In this document: piece by piece, positions 23,209 through 31,124 of the stretch
Position numbering within the stretch: position 1 is the stretch's first letter
Layout of the letters: each line of letters begins with the position of its first letter
Source of the DNA: Caldilineaceae bacterium
GTDB taxonomy: Bacteria; Chloroflexota; Anaerolineae; Caldilineales; Caldilineaceae
Reading direction: 5' to 3'
NCBI GenBank assembly: GCA_019637695.1
Contig: JAHBVG010000057.1
Location: forward strand, 1 to 42,399
Length of the DNA stretch: 42,399 nucleotides
Notes under the pieces: generated by a model
Database searches by the model: none
What the model was told of the DNA's origin: nothing
What the model saw: only the letters and a program-made list of their open reading frames with translations
Made by a program: the position numbers and the translations under genes

Positions 23209-24273
23209 ATGGTTAACAAGAGTGGTTTTCGGTCACCCTGGCAGGTAGGCGTGGCGCTCTTCCTGGCGTTTACGCTGCTCTTTGCGGCGATGCCGGGGAT
23301 CTCGTTGGCAGCGCCCAGTGAGCGACCCCTGGCGTCAAATTACATTTACTATACAGTACGAACCGGTGATACGCTGACCCGGATCGCATCTCGCCACGGG
23401 ATTTCGATTACGACATTGATGCAGGTCAACGGGATTCGCAATCCCAACCACATCTACGTGGGGCAGGTTTTGAAGATCCCCACAGGGCCGGCAGGGTGTG
23501 CATTCTCGCATACAGTGCGCTATGGGCAGACCCTATCGGGGATTGCTGCCTATTATGGCGTCAATATGTATAGGATCGCCGAAGCCAACCGATTGGACCA
23601 TCTGAGCCGTCTCTATGCCGGGCAGGTACTCTGCATTCCAGGGACGGGTGGCCCCGTCCATCCTGGGCCAGTGGATCCCGGCGGCCTCTATTACACTGTC
23701 CGAGCTGGCGATACATTGACCGCCATCGCCCTGCGCTACGGCACGACAGTCTACGCCATTATGTCGGCCAATAATATCACTCATGCCAATCGTATTCTGG
23801 CCGGGCAGAAGCTCTTCATCCCCGGCGGTTATACACCGCCGCCGCCCAAGCCGCCTGTCCATCCGCAGCCGACGCCAACCCCACAGCCGCCGACCGCAGT
23901 CGGTCCGTGGACGGGTCTTTACTATAACAATGTCAATTTTGAGGGCGCGCCTGTGGTCGTGCGCCAGGATGCAGCCATCAACTTCGACTGGGGAACCGGC
24001 AGCCCGCACCCGTCGATCAACCCAGATTTCTTCAGCGTACTCTGGACAACCACGGCAAACTTCCGCGAGGGCACATATCGCTTCTACGCCACCTCGGATG
24101 ATGGCGTACGCGTCTTTGTCAACGATCGGCTGGTAGTGGATGGCTGGGGGATCCATCCTGCGCAGGGTTACTTTGGCGATATCTATCTGAGCGCGGGTTA
24201 CCACACAGTGCGCGTCGAGTACTTCGAACACACAGAACGAGCGCTGATTCAGGTCAATTGGGCGAGACTCTAG
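23209..24273 (+). CDS. Secreted protein with three LysM repeats and a PA14 domain
   Basis: Exported cell-wall protein of 354 residues. A signal peptide (hydrophobic about 13-33, cleavage after SLAA near 35) is followed by three LysM peptidoglycan-binding repeats at about 47-91, 100-144 and 161-205, each with YTVR-x-GDTL or equivalent and closing GQ-x-L-x-IP. A proline/threonine-rich linker spans 208-231. The C-terminal PA14 domain (233-354) has the typical WTGLYYNN start, FYATSDDGVRVFVNDRLVVDGW and a closing HTVRVEYFEHT; PA14 domains bind carbohydrates. It could tether glycan to the wall. No catalytic domain is present. AAAGGAG lies six bases before the ATG. Confidence 0.92.
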   Translation: MVNKSGFRSPWQVGVALFLAFTLLFAAMPGISLAAPSERPLASNYIYYTVRTGDTLTRIASRHGISITTLMQVNGIRNPNHIYVGQVLKIPTGPAGCAFSHTVRYGQTLSGIAAYYGVNMYRIAEANRLDHLSRLYAGQVLCIPGTGGPVHPGPVDPGGLYYTVRAGDTLTAIALRYGTTVYAIMSANNITHANRILAGQKLFIPGGYTPPPPKPPVHPQPTPTPQPPTAVGPWTGLYYNNVNFEGAPVVVRQDAAINFDWGTGSPHPSINPDFFSVLWTTTANFREGTYRFYATSDDGVRVFVNDRLVVDGWGIHPAQGYFGDIYLSAGYHTVRVEYFEHTERALIQVNWARL

Positions 24274-24282
24274 GGGGATCTT

Positions 24283-24312
24283 TTGACAGCCTGTTTTGCT
24301 CACGCCTATAAT
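24283..24312 (+). promoter_or_regulatory. Consensus promoter of peptide deformylase
   Basis: TTGACA (24283-24288) and TATAAT (24307-24312) are perfect sigma-70 boxes with an 18-base spacer, the strongest promoter in the window. The transcript would start near 24319, giving a leader of about 35 bases. Confidence 0.85.
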
Positions 24313-24353
24313 GCCAATCTATCTGAATTGACCTATAGGACTTGAAAGTAGAG

Positions 24354-24908
24354 ATGGCGAAATTACCGGTTGTTACCCCCTGGGATGAAAACGGCGATAT
24401 ATTGCGGCGCAGCACGCGGCGTGTGCGAGAGTTCACCCCTGATCTGCACAAGCTGCTCGATGATATGGTAGAGACCATGCGTGAGGCGAAGGGTGTTGGT
24501 TTGGCGGCGCCTCAGATCGGCCTCGATCAGCGGATCACGGTGATCGAGTATCCTGACGATGAGGATAAGCCAGAAGAGACCATGCGCCGCTACGAGTTGA
24601 TCAACCCGGAGATTATCAAAACCAAGGGGGCCGAAGTAGCGCAAGAAGGCTGCCTGAGTCTCCCCGGGCTGGCGGCAGACGTTGAGCGGGCAACCTACGT
24701 ACTCCTCAAGGCGCAGGATCGCCACGGCAAAGAGGTGCGTATCAAGGCGTATGATTGGTTGGCGCGCATCTTCCAACATGAGATCGATCACCTGCACGGC
24801 GTCCTCATGACTGAGCGGGCAGAGCAAGTATATAAGATGCGCGAGAATGAAGAAGGAGAAGTAGAGCTGATCCCGGTAGAGATGGCGTTGCCCACAGCGT
24901 CAGGTTGA
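24354..24908 (+). CDS. def: Peptide deformylase
   Basis: Metalloprotease of 184 residues that removes the formyl group from new proteins at the ribosome exit. The three family motifs are intact: GVGLAAPQIG (47-56), EGCLSLP with metal ligand C100, and QHEIDHLHG with H142, E143 and H146. The ATG at 24354 is used; an in-frame TTG at 24342 is possible but has only a weak site. A perfect promoter precedes it and a strong Rho-independent terminator follows, so it forms a single-gene transcript. The C-terminal tail of about 25 residues after the last motif is acidic. Confidence 0.96.
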   Translation: MAKLPVVTPWDENGDILRRSTRRVREFTPDLHKLLDDMVETMREAKGVGLAAPQIGLDQRITVIEYPDDEDKPEETMRRYELINPEIIKTKGAEVAQEGCLSLPGLAADVERATYVLLKAQDRHGKEVRIKAYDWLARIFQHEIDHLHGVLMTERAEQVYKMRENEEGEVELIPVEMALPTASG

Positions 24909-24928
24909 TGCGCTGAGTATCACAAATA

Positions 24929-24964
24929 AAAGGAGCGGCTGGTGTTGCCAGCCGCTCCTTTTTT
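24929..24964 (+). terminator. Rho-independent terminator of the deformylase gene
   Basis: AAAGGAGCGGCTGG (24929-24942) pairs perfectly with 24948-24961 around a 5-base loop, and a run of six T ends at 24964. It begins 20 bases after the stop codon. Confidence 0.92.
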
Positions 24965-24975
24965 ATGACGTTTTA

Positions 24976-25059
24976 TAACTACCAAGCCCTCTGCTTTGGG
25001 TGGGTCCGTGACCCGCCGCCAAGTCCGTGACCTGGCTAGAGCAGAGATATGTGGTTACA
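24976..25059. mobile_element. MITE-like element B5 with 8-bp target duplication
   Basis: A GTCCGTGACC-containing palindrome; AGCCCTCTGCT near the left end is mirrored by AGAGCAGAGATAT near the right. ACGTTTTA is repeated exactly on both sides (24968-24975 and 25060-25067). The right copy contains the stop codon of the DUF3105 gene. Its ends differ from the other B elements, so it is a related but separate type. Confidence 0.65.
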
Positions 25060-25064
25060 ACGTT

Positions 25065-25691
25065 TTAACCTGTTGGGCGGTGGTTATCGATGCCTTCGTA
25101 GCGTTCAATAAAGGCGCGAATTCGGTCGGCGTCGAATTCGTCGAATTTGTCGATGCGCTGCCAGGCCGTGAGCGCAATCCGCGCCCCCATATCCTTGTGG
25201 AAGGGAACGGCGTTTCCCTCTCCCCAAGATGGATCATTGGGAACCATCACAACGTGACGGCCAGCATTGAGATAGGGCCTGACCACCGCGCTAAGTTGCT
25301 CAACCAACTCAGGGCAGCCATCCGCACACTGATAGTAGACGATGACGCCGCCATCCTCCATGTTGTGGATAAGTTGCTCATAGCGGATCGGGGTCGGATG
25401 TATCGCCCACGGCGCCAATCCCGGGTAGTGAGGGCCAGACGTAGGCGGCGTGCTGTTGTATTCCACTGGCGATACACTCCCCTGGGCAATGTGGTTGTTG
25501 CCTTGGGTGGGCAGGCGTTGTTCTGCGCCCACAGGCAGCGTACTGCGGATGTTCAGCACGATCACCAGGGCGATAATAGCCACAATCGCAACCCCGGCTG
25601 CTATCAGAATGAGGTTGTTGGTCCGCTGGCGACGGGCTGAAATCTCTTGCAATTCTTTGCGTTTGGGGCGACGAAGAGTTGATTTGGTCAT
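25065..25691 (-). CDS. DUF3105 membrane-anchored protein
   Basis: Protein of 208 residues with a basic N-terminus, one membrane helix (about 27-48) and an outer DUF3105 domain. The family features YNSTPPTSGPHYP (78-90) and HN-x-E-x-GGV (109-116) are present, but the usual second histidine of HNLEHGGV is D113 here (HNMEDGGV). C122 and C126 form a possible disulfide or metal site (YQCADGCPE). The function of DUF3105 is not known. It lies 74 bases after the GT4 glycosyltransferase gene on the same strand. Its stop codon lies in the 8-bp target duplication of element B5. Confidence 0.82.
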   Translation of the reverse strand: MTKSTLRRPKRKELQEISARRQRTNNLILIAAGVAIVAIIALVIVLNIRSTLPVGAEQRLPTQGNNHIAQGSVSPVEYNSTPPTSGPHYPGLAPWAIHPTPIRYEQLIHNMEDGGVIVYYQCADGCPELVEQLSAVVRPYLNAGRHVVMVPNDPSWGEGNAVPFHKDMGARIALTAWQRIDKFDEFDADRIRAFIERYEGIDNHRPTG

Positions 25692-25765
25692 AATTCTTTC
25701 GATTTTCAGAGTATAGATTGGGTCAGAAGGCAGTAGAGTTTGTCGAGATTACCATAAGTTGCTTG

Positions 25766-26980
25766 TTATTTCAAATGGCCCTGACCATCCATCTGCCGGT
25801 AGAGCGTCAGTGTCTCCGCCGCAGTGCGCGCCCACGAAAAGCGCGCGGCCACTGCCAGGCTCTGTTCGACAAGGGATCGGCGCAGATCGGCGTCCTCGAT
25901 CCCCCGCCGGAGGGCAGCGGCGATGGCCTCCACATCCAGCGGATCGAAGAGGAGCGCGGCATCTCTGGCGACTTCGGGCAGGCTAGAGGCGTTGCTGCAC
26001 ATCACCGCCGCGCCGCAGGCCATCGCCTCAAGGACGGGCAACCCAAATCCTTCATAGAGGCTAGGGAAGACAAAGAGCGTACATCCGCTGTAGAGCGCAG
26101 GTAGATCGGCGTCATCCACAGGGCCGAGGAAGCGCACCTGATCGGCCAGTCCTAAAGATGCGGCTCGTTCTTTTGGCTCAGGGTAGCGTGCATCCCAGGC
26201 GCCGGCGATGATAAGAGGGTAAGGGGGATTGAACACTTGGGATTGTGAAAGTCGGGCGTAGGCTTCGATAAGGCGGACAAGATTTTTGTGGGGCTTGTTG
26301 ATGCCTAGATAAAAGAGGTAGTGATCCGGCAGGTTGTACTTACGGCGTGCAGATTCGACCACATTGGGGGGTTGCGGCTGAAACCGAGGATCCGCTGCCA
26401 ATGGGATCGCTGTCACCCGGTGAGCAGACATGGGGAAATGGCGCAATAGATCCTGGCGGGTGGATTCAGAAATGGCAATCACCTGTTGCGCCGTGCGCAG
26501 CGCCAGCCCTGTTGTCAACCGAAAGAGCAAGCGCGCCCGCAGCGAAACTGTCTGCGCATGGAGCATGGCGATCAGATCATAGAGGGTAAGGATCGTCGGC
26601 GCGCCAGGGCGATAGGGCATAAGATAGTAGGTGCTGTGGTAGAGGAGGGGGACTGGGGACTGGGGACTGAGGACTGGGTCAATGCTGCTGTCTGCCGTCC
26701 GCCGTCCGCCATCTGCCGTCCGCCGCAACAACGCGGGGATCATCCACTGCTGGCGAAGGGAGAAGGGCGAGGCCGGCGCGGAGATCACCCTCACCTGCGA
26801 ATTGGCGAGCGGTGTAGGGTTCCACGCGCTGGGTTCGTTGGGGTTCCAAAGGATGGATAATTCCTCATCTGGTGAGAGCAGCCCAACCATTGCCGCGGCC
26901 AGATTACGCGTATACCGTCCGATCCCAGGGAAGTGGGCGGTGGCAGTGCGCGCGTCAAGGATGTAGTGGGCAGTGGACAT
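25766..26980 (-). CDS. Family 4 glycosyltransferase (GT-B fold)
   Basis: Retaining glycosyltransferase of 404 residues, mannosyltransferase B-like, probably acting on cell-surface or lipid-linked glycans. The N-terminal domain starts ILDARTATAHFPGIGRYTRNLA; the C-terminal domain contains YLFYLGINKPHKNLVRLI, VRFLGPVDDADLPALYSG and the donor site SLYEGFGLPVLEAMACG with its E-x7-E pair. Residues about 87-112 (RRTADGGRRTADSS and LSPQSPVP) are encoded by a tandem low-complexity repeat that looks like intergenic DNA, inserted in frame in a surface loop. It may form a transcript with the DUF3105 gene downstream. A B-family element lies 34 bases upstream. Confidence 0.9.
   Translation of the reverse strand: MSTAHYILDARTATAHFPGIGRYTRNLAAAMVGLLSPDEELSILWNPNEPSAWNPTPLANSQVRVISAPASPFSLRQQWMIPALLRRTADGGRRTADSSIDPVLSPQSPVPLLYHSTYYLMPYRPGAPTILTLYDLIAMLHAQTVSLRARLLFRLTTGLALRTAQQVIAISESTRQDLLRHFPMSAHRVTAIPLAADPRFQPQPPNVVESARRKYNLPDHYLFYLGINKPHKNLVRLIEAYARLSQSQVFNPPYPLIIAGAWDARYPEPKERAASLGLADQVRFLGPVDDADLPALYSGCTLFVFPSLYEGFGLPVLEAMACGAAVMCSNASSLPEVARDAALLFDPLDVEAIAAALRRGIEDADLRRSLVEQSLAVAARFSWARTAAETLTLYRQMDGQGHLK
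26649..26728. repeat. Low-complexity tandem repeat inside the GT4 gene
   Basis: Tandem GGGGACTGGGGACT units are followed by CCGTCCGCCGTCCGCC units. The first type recurs in non-coding DNA at 42246-42271. The whole block keeps the reading frame. Confidence 0.7.
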
Positions 26981-27012
26981 GAGTTAATCCTCTAATTCCG
27001 CTGTGATAATTT

Positions 27013-27104
27013 TATAGTTCACGATTTACGCTCTCGCCGGGTCCGCAACCCGGTGAAAGGCCGGTCACGGACCGGCCCAGAGCGCATGGAATCGTGGATT
27101 ACTG
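27013..27104. mobile_element. B-family MITE, copy B3
   Basis: TAGTTCACGATTTACGCTCT at the left is mirrored by the right end AGAGCGCATGGAATCGTGGATTACTG (read as its complement). The core has CCGGGTCCG and GGTCACGGACCGG. AATTT flanks it on both sides (27008-27012 and 27105-27109). Confidence 0.65.
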
Positions 27105-27112
27105 AATTTACC

Positions 27113-27609
27113 TCTTTGTCATAGCGTCAAGTATAACAGGTCGGCTTTGCCTGCGTATTTTTGGGCCATGATGCTATCCACTACCATCCAATGCTCTGTC
27201 ATTTGTCCAGGTCTATCCCTGGTCATCTGTCCGTTGCCTGTGCTGCCACCCCCCGCTAGAATGAAAATCATCACTTCACCGCGGCTCACCTGTCGGTGAT
27301 GGATACGCAGTCAGTCACACAGCACTCATCCTTTCTCTCCTGGTTGGTGGTTCTCCTTTCGGTGCAAGACCCGAAATCCTTTGTGAAGGATTTCGGGTCT
27401 TGTGCATTAAGAGATAAGCATCCGCGCGTGTTGTTGAAGCGACTACAACTTAGCTCGTAGCACCCGTCCACTTGCCCCTGATGACATTGTACATTTCTAC
27501 ACAAATAGCGCATGGATAGGTCCACGGTTTACCGATCCTCGATTACTCTTCATCCTATAAACTGATTTCAGAAACGTGTTTGTGCAGGACCTTAGAAAGA
27601 AGATACAAG
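27113..27609. other. Non-coding stretch upstream of the small membrane protein
   Basis: About 500 bases without a credible gene; the only longer frame (minus, 27286-27525) has no recognisable features. It contains the perfect hairpin at 27365-27402. No clear promoter for the gene at 27610 was found, though TATAAA is present at 27556. Confidence 0.5.
27365..27402. repeat. Perfect 17-bp hairpin
   Basis: 27365-27381 pairs without mismatch with 27386-27402 around the loop TGTG. No T-run follows on either strand, so it is not a standard terminator. It may be a repeat unit or a structured RNA element. Confidence 0.6.
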
Positions 27610-27975
27610 ATGATGGCACACATTTCACCCTTAACCATTGAAGAAGTTGATCGCAGCGAACTCAATAAGCGCTTTCAGACCCGCGCCTGGGCGCTTTTTC
27701 TCATAACGACTGGCTCTCTCTGGTTTTTATCCAATGTAATGATGATCGATGGACTCTGGCTGATAAGCACCGGGTTGATCCTATTGGGCCTTAATGTCGC
27801 CCGTGCGCTCAATGATATTGAGACGAGTGGTTTTACTGTCATCGTTGGGCTGCTGGCGCTGAGTGGAGGCTTGGGGAATTTAATGGGCGTGGGGTTGCCT
27901 TTGGTACCCATGTTGATAATCGGGCTGGGCGCGCTGACCCTGATCCGCGCTTTGATGAGTCAGAAGACGCAATAA
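27610..27975 (+). CDS. Small membrane protein with LiaF-like transmembrane region
   Basis: Protein of 121 residues with four predicted helices (about 26-45, 50-65, 72-90 and 94-112) after a polar N-terminus. The arrangement and sequence (ARALNDIETSGFTVIVGLLALSGG) resemble the LiaI/LiaF-type transmembrane regions found in envelope-stress systems. The ATG at 27610 or the next ATG may start it; AGAAAGAAG upstream is a weak ribosome site. A strong terminator follows at 27996. A stand-alone response-regulator receiver gene lies 330 bases downstream, but the terminator makes them separate transcripts. Function is not known. Confidence 0.7.
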   Translation: MMAHISPLTIEEVDRSELNKRFQTRAWALFLITTGSLWFLSNVMMIDGLWLISTGLILLGLNVARALNDIETSGFTVIVGLLALSGGLGNLMGVGLPLVPMLIIGLGALTLIRALMSQKTQ

Positions 27976-27995
27976 CCTACGAAACGGAAGCCTGG

Positions 27996-28043
27996 GTTAC
28001 CCCATTTGTTCGAGAGGTGATACAACAAATGGGGTAACTTTTT
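27996..28043 (+). terminator. Rho-independent terminator after the LiaF-like gene
   Basis: GTTACCCCATTTGTT (27996-28010) pairs perfectly with 28024-28038 around a 13-base loop, followed by TTTTT. It starts 20 bases after the stop codon. Confidence 0.9.
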
Positions 28044-28308
28044 GGGGAGAATGTAGCCCTTTTGATGTACGTTGCATCCGCTTGCCAATGAGTACAATAA
28101 AATTGGACTCTGCTAAAATAGGACAACTAAATGACGGAGACATCCCCCTGTTGTATCCGTGCATTCTGTCACAAACGAAACTATGGAGATGTGCTGAGAT
28201 TGCGCTTTCTGATTTGCCCCCTTTTTCAGGCGCATGGCCTCAACCCAATCCTGGCTTTGGCGCAACCTGTGATTCTTCGAGTTTACCGATCCCGACTATG
28301 TGCCGAAA
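28044..28308 (+). other. Gap upstream of the receiver gene, no gene accepted
   Basis: About 265 bases. AT-rich boxes (TACAAT near 28093, TAAAAT near 28114) could form a promoter, but no pair with proper spacing is convincing. Two overlapping small frames here have no family features. Confidence 0.35.
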
Positions 28309-28695
28309 ATGACTTTGCCCGTTCAAACTATAATTGTTGATGATAGCCACCGTTCACGCGCAGGGCTGCGGGCGCTACTGACCACCAGCCCCGATATTGA
28401 CGTTGTTGCCGAAGCATGTAGCGGCGGGGAGGCTGTCGAGCAGGTGGAGAAATATCTGCCAGACGTTGTTTTAATGGATGTCCGAATGCCTGGCATGGAT
28501 GGACTGACCGCCGCCCGCTATATTAAGAAGAAGTGGCCGAAGATCCGGGTTGTCCTGTTAACGATGTATGACTCGTACCGGGAAGAAGCACGGGCAGCAG
28601 GCGCAGAAGCCTATTTGATTAAAGGCTGCTCTCTGGATGAGATCCTCCAGGCATTGGCGCCTGGTTCTCGTCAAGATTCTAATGTGGCAGTTTGA
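28309..28695 (+). CDS. Stand-alone response regulator receiver domain
   Basis: Single-domain receiver of 128 residues from the ATG (131 if the GTG at 28300 is used). Counting from the GTG, the acidic pocket is D14-D15, the phosphate acceptor D60 in VVLMDVRMPGMDG, T88 and K108 in YLIKG. The sequence is close to NarL/FixJ-type receivers, but it ends about 10 residues after the receiver with no helix-turn-helix. It may act as a phosphate relay or by protein contact. No histidine kinase is adjacent. The ribosome site is weak. Confidence 0.88.
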   Translation: MTLPVQTIIVDDSHRSRAGLRALLTTSPDIDVVAEACSGGEAVEQVEKYLPDVVLMDVRMPGMDGLTAARYIKKKWPKIRVVLLTMYDSYREEARAAGAEAYLIKGCSLDEILQALAPGSRQDSNVAV

Positions 28696-28717
28696 GGGAC
28701 ATTTTACGCGCCAAACA

Positions 28718-28917
28718 CAGTAGTTCACGATTTCATAAGCTCTAGGACGGTCCGTGACCGGCCCATCACCGTGTCCGTGACCCGGTGGGCGCCTAATAGA
28801 GAAGCCATTTGAACATCATACAATTCGGTACGGGTGCTGCTGGCGGACGCAGCGTCCACCAGCGCCCCTACGATTGTACGAACTTTATGTGTGTTCTTTA
28901 TAAATCGTGAATTACTG
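28718..28917. mobile_element. B-family MITE, copy B4, interrupted by an A element
   Basis: The left end CAGTAGTTCACGATTTCATA (28718-28737) and the right end AATCGTGAATTACTG (28903-28917) are B-family ends, but the centre is broken by the A element at 28794-28902. AAACA flanks both ends (28713-28717 and 28918-28922), a 5-bp target duplication. The right end supplies the stop codon of the CPBP protease gene (28912-28914). Confidence 0.7.
28794..28902. mobile_element. A-family MITE-like element, copy 2, nested in B4
   Basis: TAATAGAGAAGCC at the left and GTTCTTTATAA at the right are the terminal repeats. The interior aligns with 19071-19201: ACAATTCGGTACGGGTGCTG, GCGTCCACCAGCGCCCCTAC and GATTGTACGAACT. 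It is shorter than copy 1 because one arm of the core is missing. Confidence 0.65.
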
Positions 28918-30075
28918 AAACAGGGAGATCCCATAGATCGACATCATTATCACAATGAAATTGTAGAGACCGTGCGTGATGGCCGCTGTGGATGTGTTGG
29001 TGTATTTACGCAGAAAACCAAAGACAAATCCCAGCAAAAAGACCACGAGCAGCGCATCCCAGTTGTACTGAAAGGCGTGGAGGCTTGTAAAAAAGAGGTT
29101 TGAGAGCAGAATTCCCAGCCGCGGTTGCAAGACCCCACGCACGCCCACTTCTTCGCCCAGACCGGCGGTGACCCCGATCACAATGGCGCCTAATGGGGTC
29201 AATGCAAACGCCAGCAATTCGCCAAACGCCTCTGCATCTGTCCTCGGCCAGTCAAAGGTCTGCCAGATCGTATTGATCGCCAGATCGAGGACATTCATTG
29301 CGACGACCAAGACGAACGCCAGCCCAACACCGATCCCAATCTGGCGCAGGGTGGGCCACACCAACCCCAGCCGCGCCAACGTCTCCCCAAAATTGCGGCG
29401 AATTCCATAACCGACAACGAAAACCGCCACCGGCAGAGTCCACACCAGCGTATATATCTGCGCCAAAAGACCGTCATTGCCGCCAGCGCCCGTGTCGCGC
29501 AGCGTCTCTAATGAGGATTCGGTGAGCAGAGGGGGTTCCCCCAGCATCAGCAGCGGCGCGAAGCTGACCAATGTCAGCCCTGTGATAGTGACCAGAGCAA
29601 GGGTATGCACAAATGAATGTGGGTTGATGGGTAGAACACGACTCAATCCCCATCGCACCTGTGGGATAAAGCCCATGCAGGCAAGGATCAGGGCGACTAC
29701 GCTAAAACCGAAGACGCCGCCCAAGACACCGGCAATTTCGGGGTTCATTGCGCCTACGTCGGTGAGGATATCCGTTCCGGCTACAGCCAACAAGGCAAAG
29801 CTGACAGCGGCGAGCAGCCCCATCCCAAAGAGGATCGCCACCCATAACAGGGCCATGAGTTTGGCGGGCAGATACCGAAGCCCCAAATAGGCCATCACCG
29901 CCAGCACGAGGAATGGCATATAGATCAGGCCGATCTGCGCAAAGGAAGCAGCCTGCCCGCCCAGCACAAAACCTGAAAAAACGGCCAAAAACAAAATCCC
30001 ATACCCAACCAATGCGCTCGATGTCAGCCGTACCGGTTGTTCTGTGGGCTCAAGATCCAACGATGCTTGTGTCAT
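28912..30075 (-). CDS. CPBP family intramembrane metalloprotease
   Basis: Polytopic membrane protein of 387 residues with about ten helices and the CPBP (CaaX protease/Abi) active site near the C-terminus: E308-E309-x3-R313 in LGEEVGVRGVLQ, H333 in TSLHAFQY and H368 in THGLYNF. Such proteases cut within the membrane; bacterial roles include bacteriocin immunity and processing of prenylated-like substrates. The start at 30075 has GAAGGTGA about five bases upstream. The final codons and stop lie in the right end of MITE B4, so the original 3' end may have been altered. The phosphodiesterase gene lies about 100 bases upstream on the same strand. Confidence 0.88.
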   Translation of the reverse strand: MTQASLDLEPTEQPVRLTSSALVGYGILFLAVFSGFVLGGQAASFAQIGLIYMPFLVLAVMAYLGLRYLPAKLMALLWVAILFGMGLLAAVSFALLAVAGTDILTDVGAMNPEIAGVLGGVFGFSVVALILACMGFIPQVRWGLSRVLPINPHSFVHTLALVTITGLTLVSFAPLLMLGEPPLLTESSLETLRDTGAGGNDGLLAQIYTLVWTLPVAVFVVGYGIRRNFGETLARLGLVWPTLRQIGIGVGLAFVLVVAMNVLDLAINTIWQTFDWPRTDAEAFGELLAFALTPLGAIVIGVTAGLGEEVGVRGVLQPRLGILLSNLFFTSLHAFQYNWDALLVVFLLGFVFGFLRKYTNTSTAAITHGLYNFIVIMMSIYGISLFQ

Positions 30076-30171
30076 ACGTTCACCTTCCACTGCGAGGATA
30101 GATCAAACCATACCCCTTCAGCATAGCGCTTTCCCTCGCTTCGTTCAGCGTCAATCCTCACAATTGGATTC

Positions 30172-30960
30172 TTATCCTTCGAAGATCTCTTCAGGCACAA
30201 CGCCTTCCCATTGATCCGCTGGATCGATGCCGAGGACGCGCGCCAACGTGGGCGCAGTATCCAACAAACTGACGGGGGATTGGATCTGATAATTCTGGCG
30301 GATGCCGGGGCCGCTGATCATCCAGGGGATGGTCATGTCTTCGGCCATGTCGGTGCCGTGGCTGCGATCATGGCCGCCGTGGTCGCTCATAAAGAGGACG
30401 GTTGTGTCCTCAGGCAAAGACGCCATAAATTGCCCAACAGCGCCGTCCACATGGGCGAGCTGTTTTAGATACCCTTCGCTCATCCAACCGTAACGATGGC
30501 CGACTTCGTCCACTGTACCCAGGTAAAGGAAGGTAAAATCAGGCTTATGAATCTCCCTATAGCGGATCGCCGCCTCGACAGTAGCGTGATCGCTATCGTC
30601 GTTGCTGGCGCAGTCGTTTGCGCAGTAGCTGAAATGGAGATTGCCCGGTCGATTCAGATCGCGCAGTTGTTCCCAATTATAGAAGAACGCAGAGCGCTTC
30701 CCTCCATCGCGGACCCTCTCGACCAATCCCGGCAGCGGTCGCGCCATGGGGATGTAGATGTTGGTGGTGATGCCGTGCCGCGTGGGCGGAACACTATGGA
30801 AGATCGATATGTGGCAGGGCAGGGTGATCGAAGGCATCACCGATGAGGCGCTCAATGTATAGGCGCTGCGCGCGCGCAAGGATTCCAAATGGGTGCAGCC
30901 TGCCGCAGCAATAGCATCCGGGCGAGTTCCATCGATCATCAGTAGCACGACAGTTGACAC
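30172..30960 (-). CDS. Type I phosphodiesterase/nucleotide pyrophosphatase (alkaline phosphatase superfamily)
   Basis: Metal-dependent hydrolase of 262 residues. Metal ligand D10 is in VVLLMIDGTRPD, the likely nucleophile T46 in PSITLPCH, and the two-metal site continues in YLGTVDEVGHRYG and SDHGGHDRSHG. It lacks a signal peptide, so it probably acts in the cytosol on phosphodiesters or nucleotides. The gene starts with GTG at 30960, with AAGGAG eight bases upstream. It is short for the family but contains all metal motifs. Substrate is unknown. Confidence 0.88.
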   Translation of the reverse strand: MSTVVLLMIDGTRPDAIAAAGCTHLESLRARSAYTLSASSVMPSITLPCHISIFHSVPPTRHGITTNIYIPMARPLPGLVERVRDGGKRSAFFYNWEQLRDLNRPGNLHFSYCANDCASNDDSDHATVEAAIRYREIHKPDFTFLYLGTVDEVGHRYGWMSEGYLKQLAHVDGAVGQFMASLPEDTTVLFMSDHGGHDRSHGTDMAEDMTIPWMISGPGIRQNYQIQSPVSLLDTAPTLARVLGIDPADQWEGVVPEEIFEG

Positions 30961-31094
30961 AGGCAGTCTCCTTGGGCGGTCAATGAGCTTGAATAACGCA
31001 ATTTCAGTAAATGTGACCAGAGTTCTTCACGTCATCACATTTCACCTTTCATCGGCGTCACCACACATGATCCGACTGAGCCGATCACAAGCAC

Positions 31095-31124
31095 TTGGAG
31101 TGGATAGAAGCCGTCTGCTACAAT
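31095..31124 (+). promoter_or_regulatory. Possible promoter of the MFS gene
   Basis: TACAAT at 31119-31124 is a good -10 box; TTGGAG 18 bases upstream is only a fair -35 box. It would give a leader of about 95 bases before 31224. Confidence 0.35.

Noticed and set aside
28131..28340. Small plus-strand frame before the receiver gene
   Set aside because: It overlaps the receiver start in another frame and has no identifiable features.
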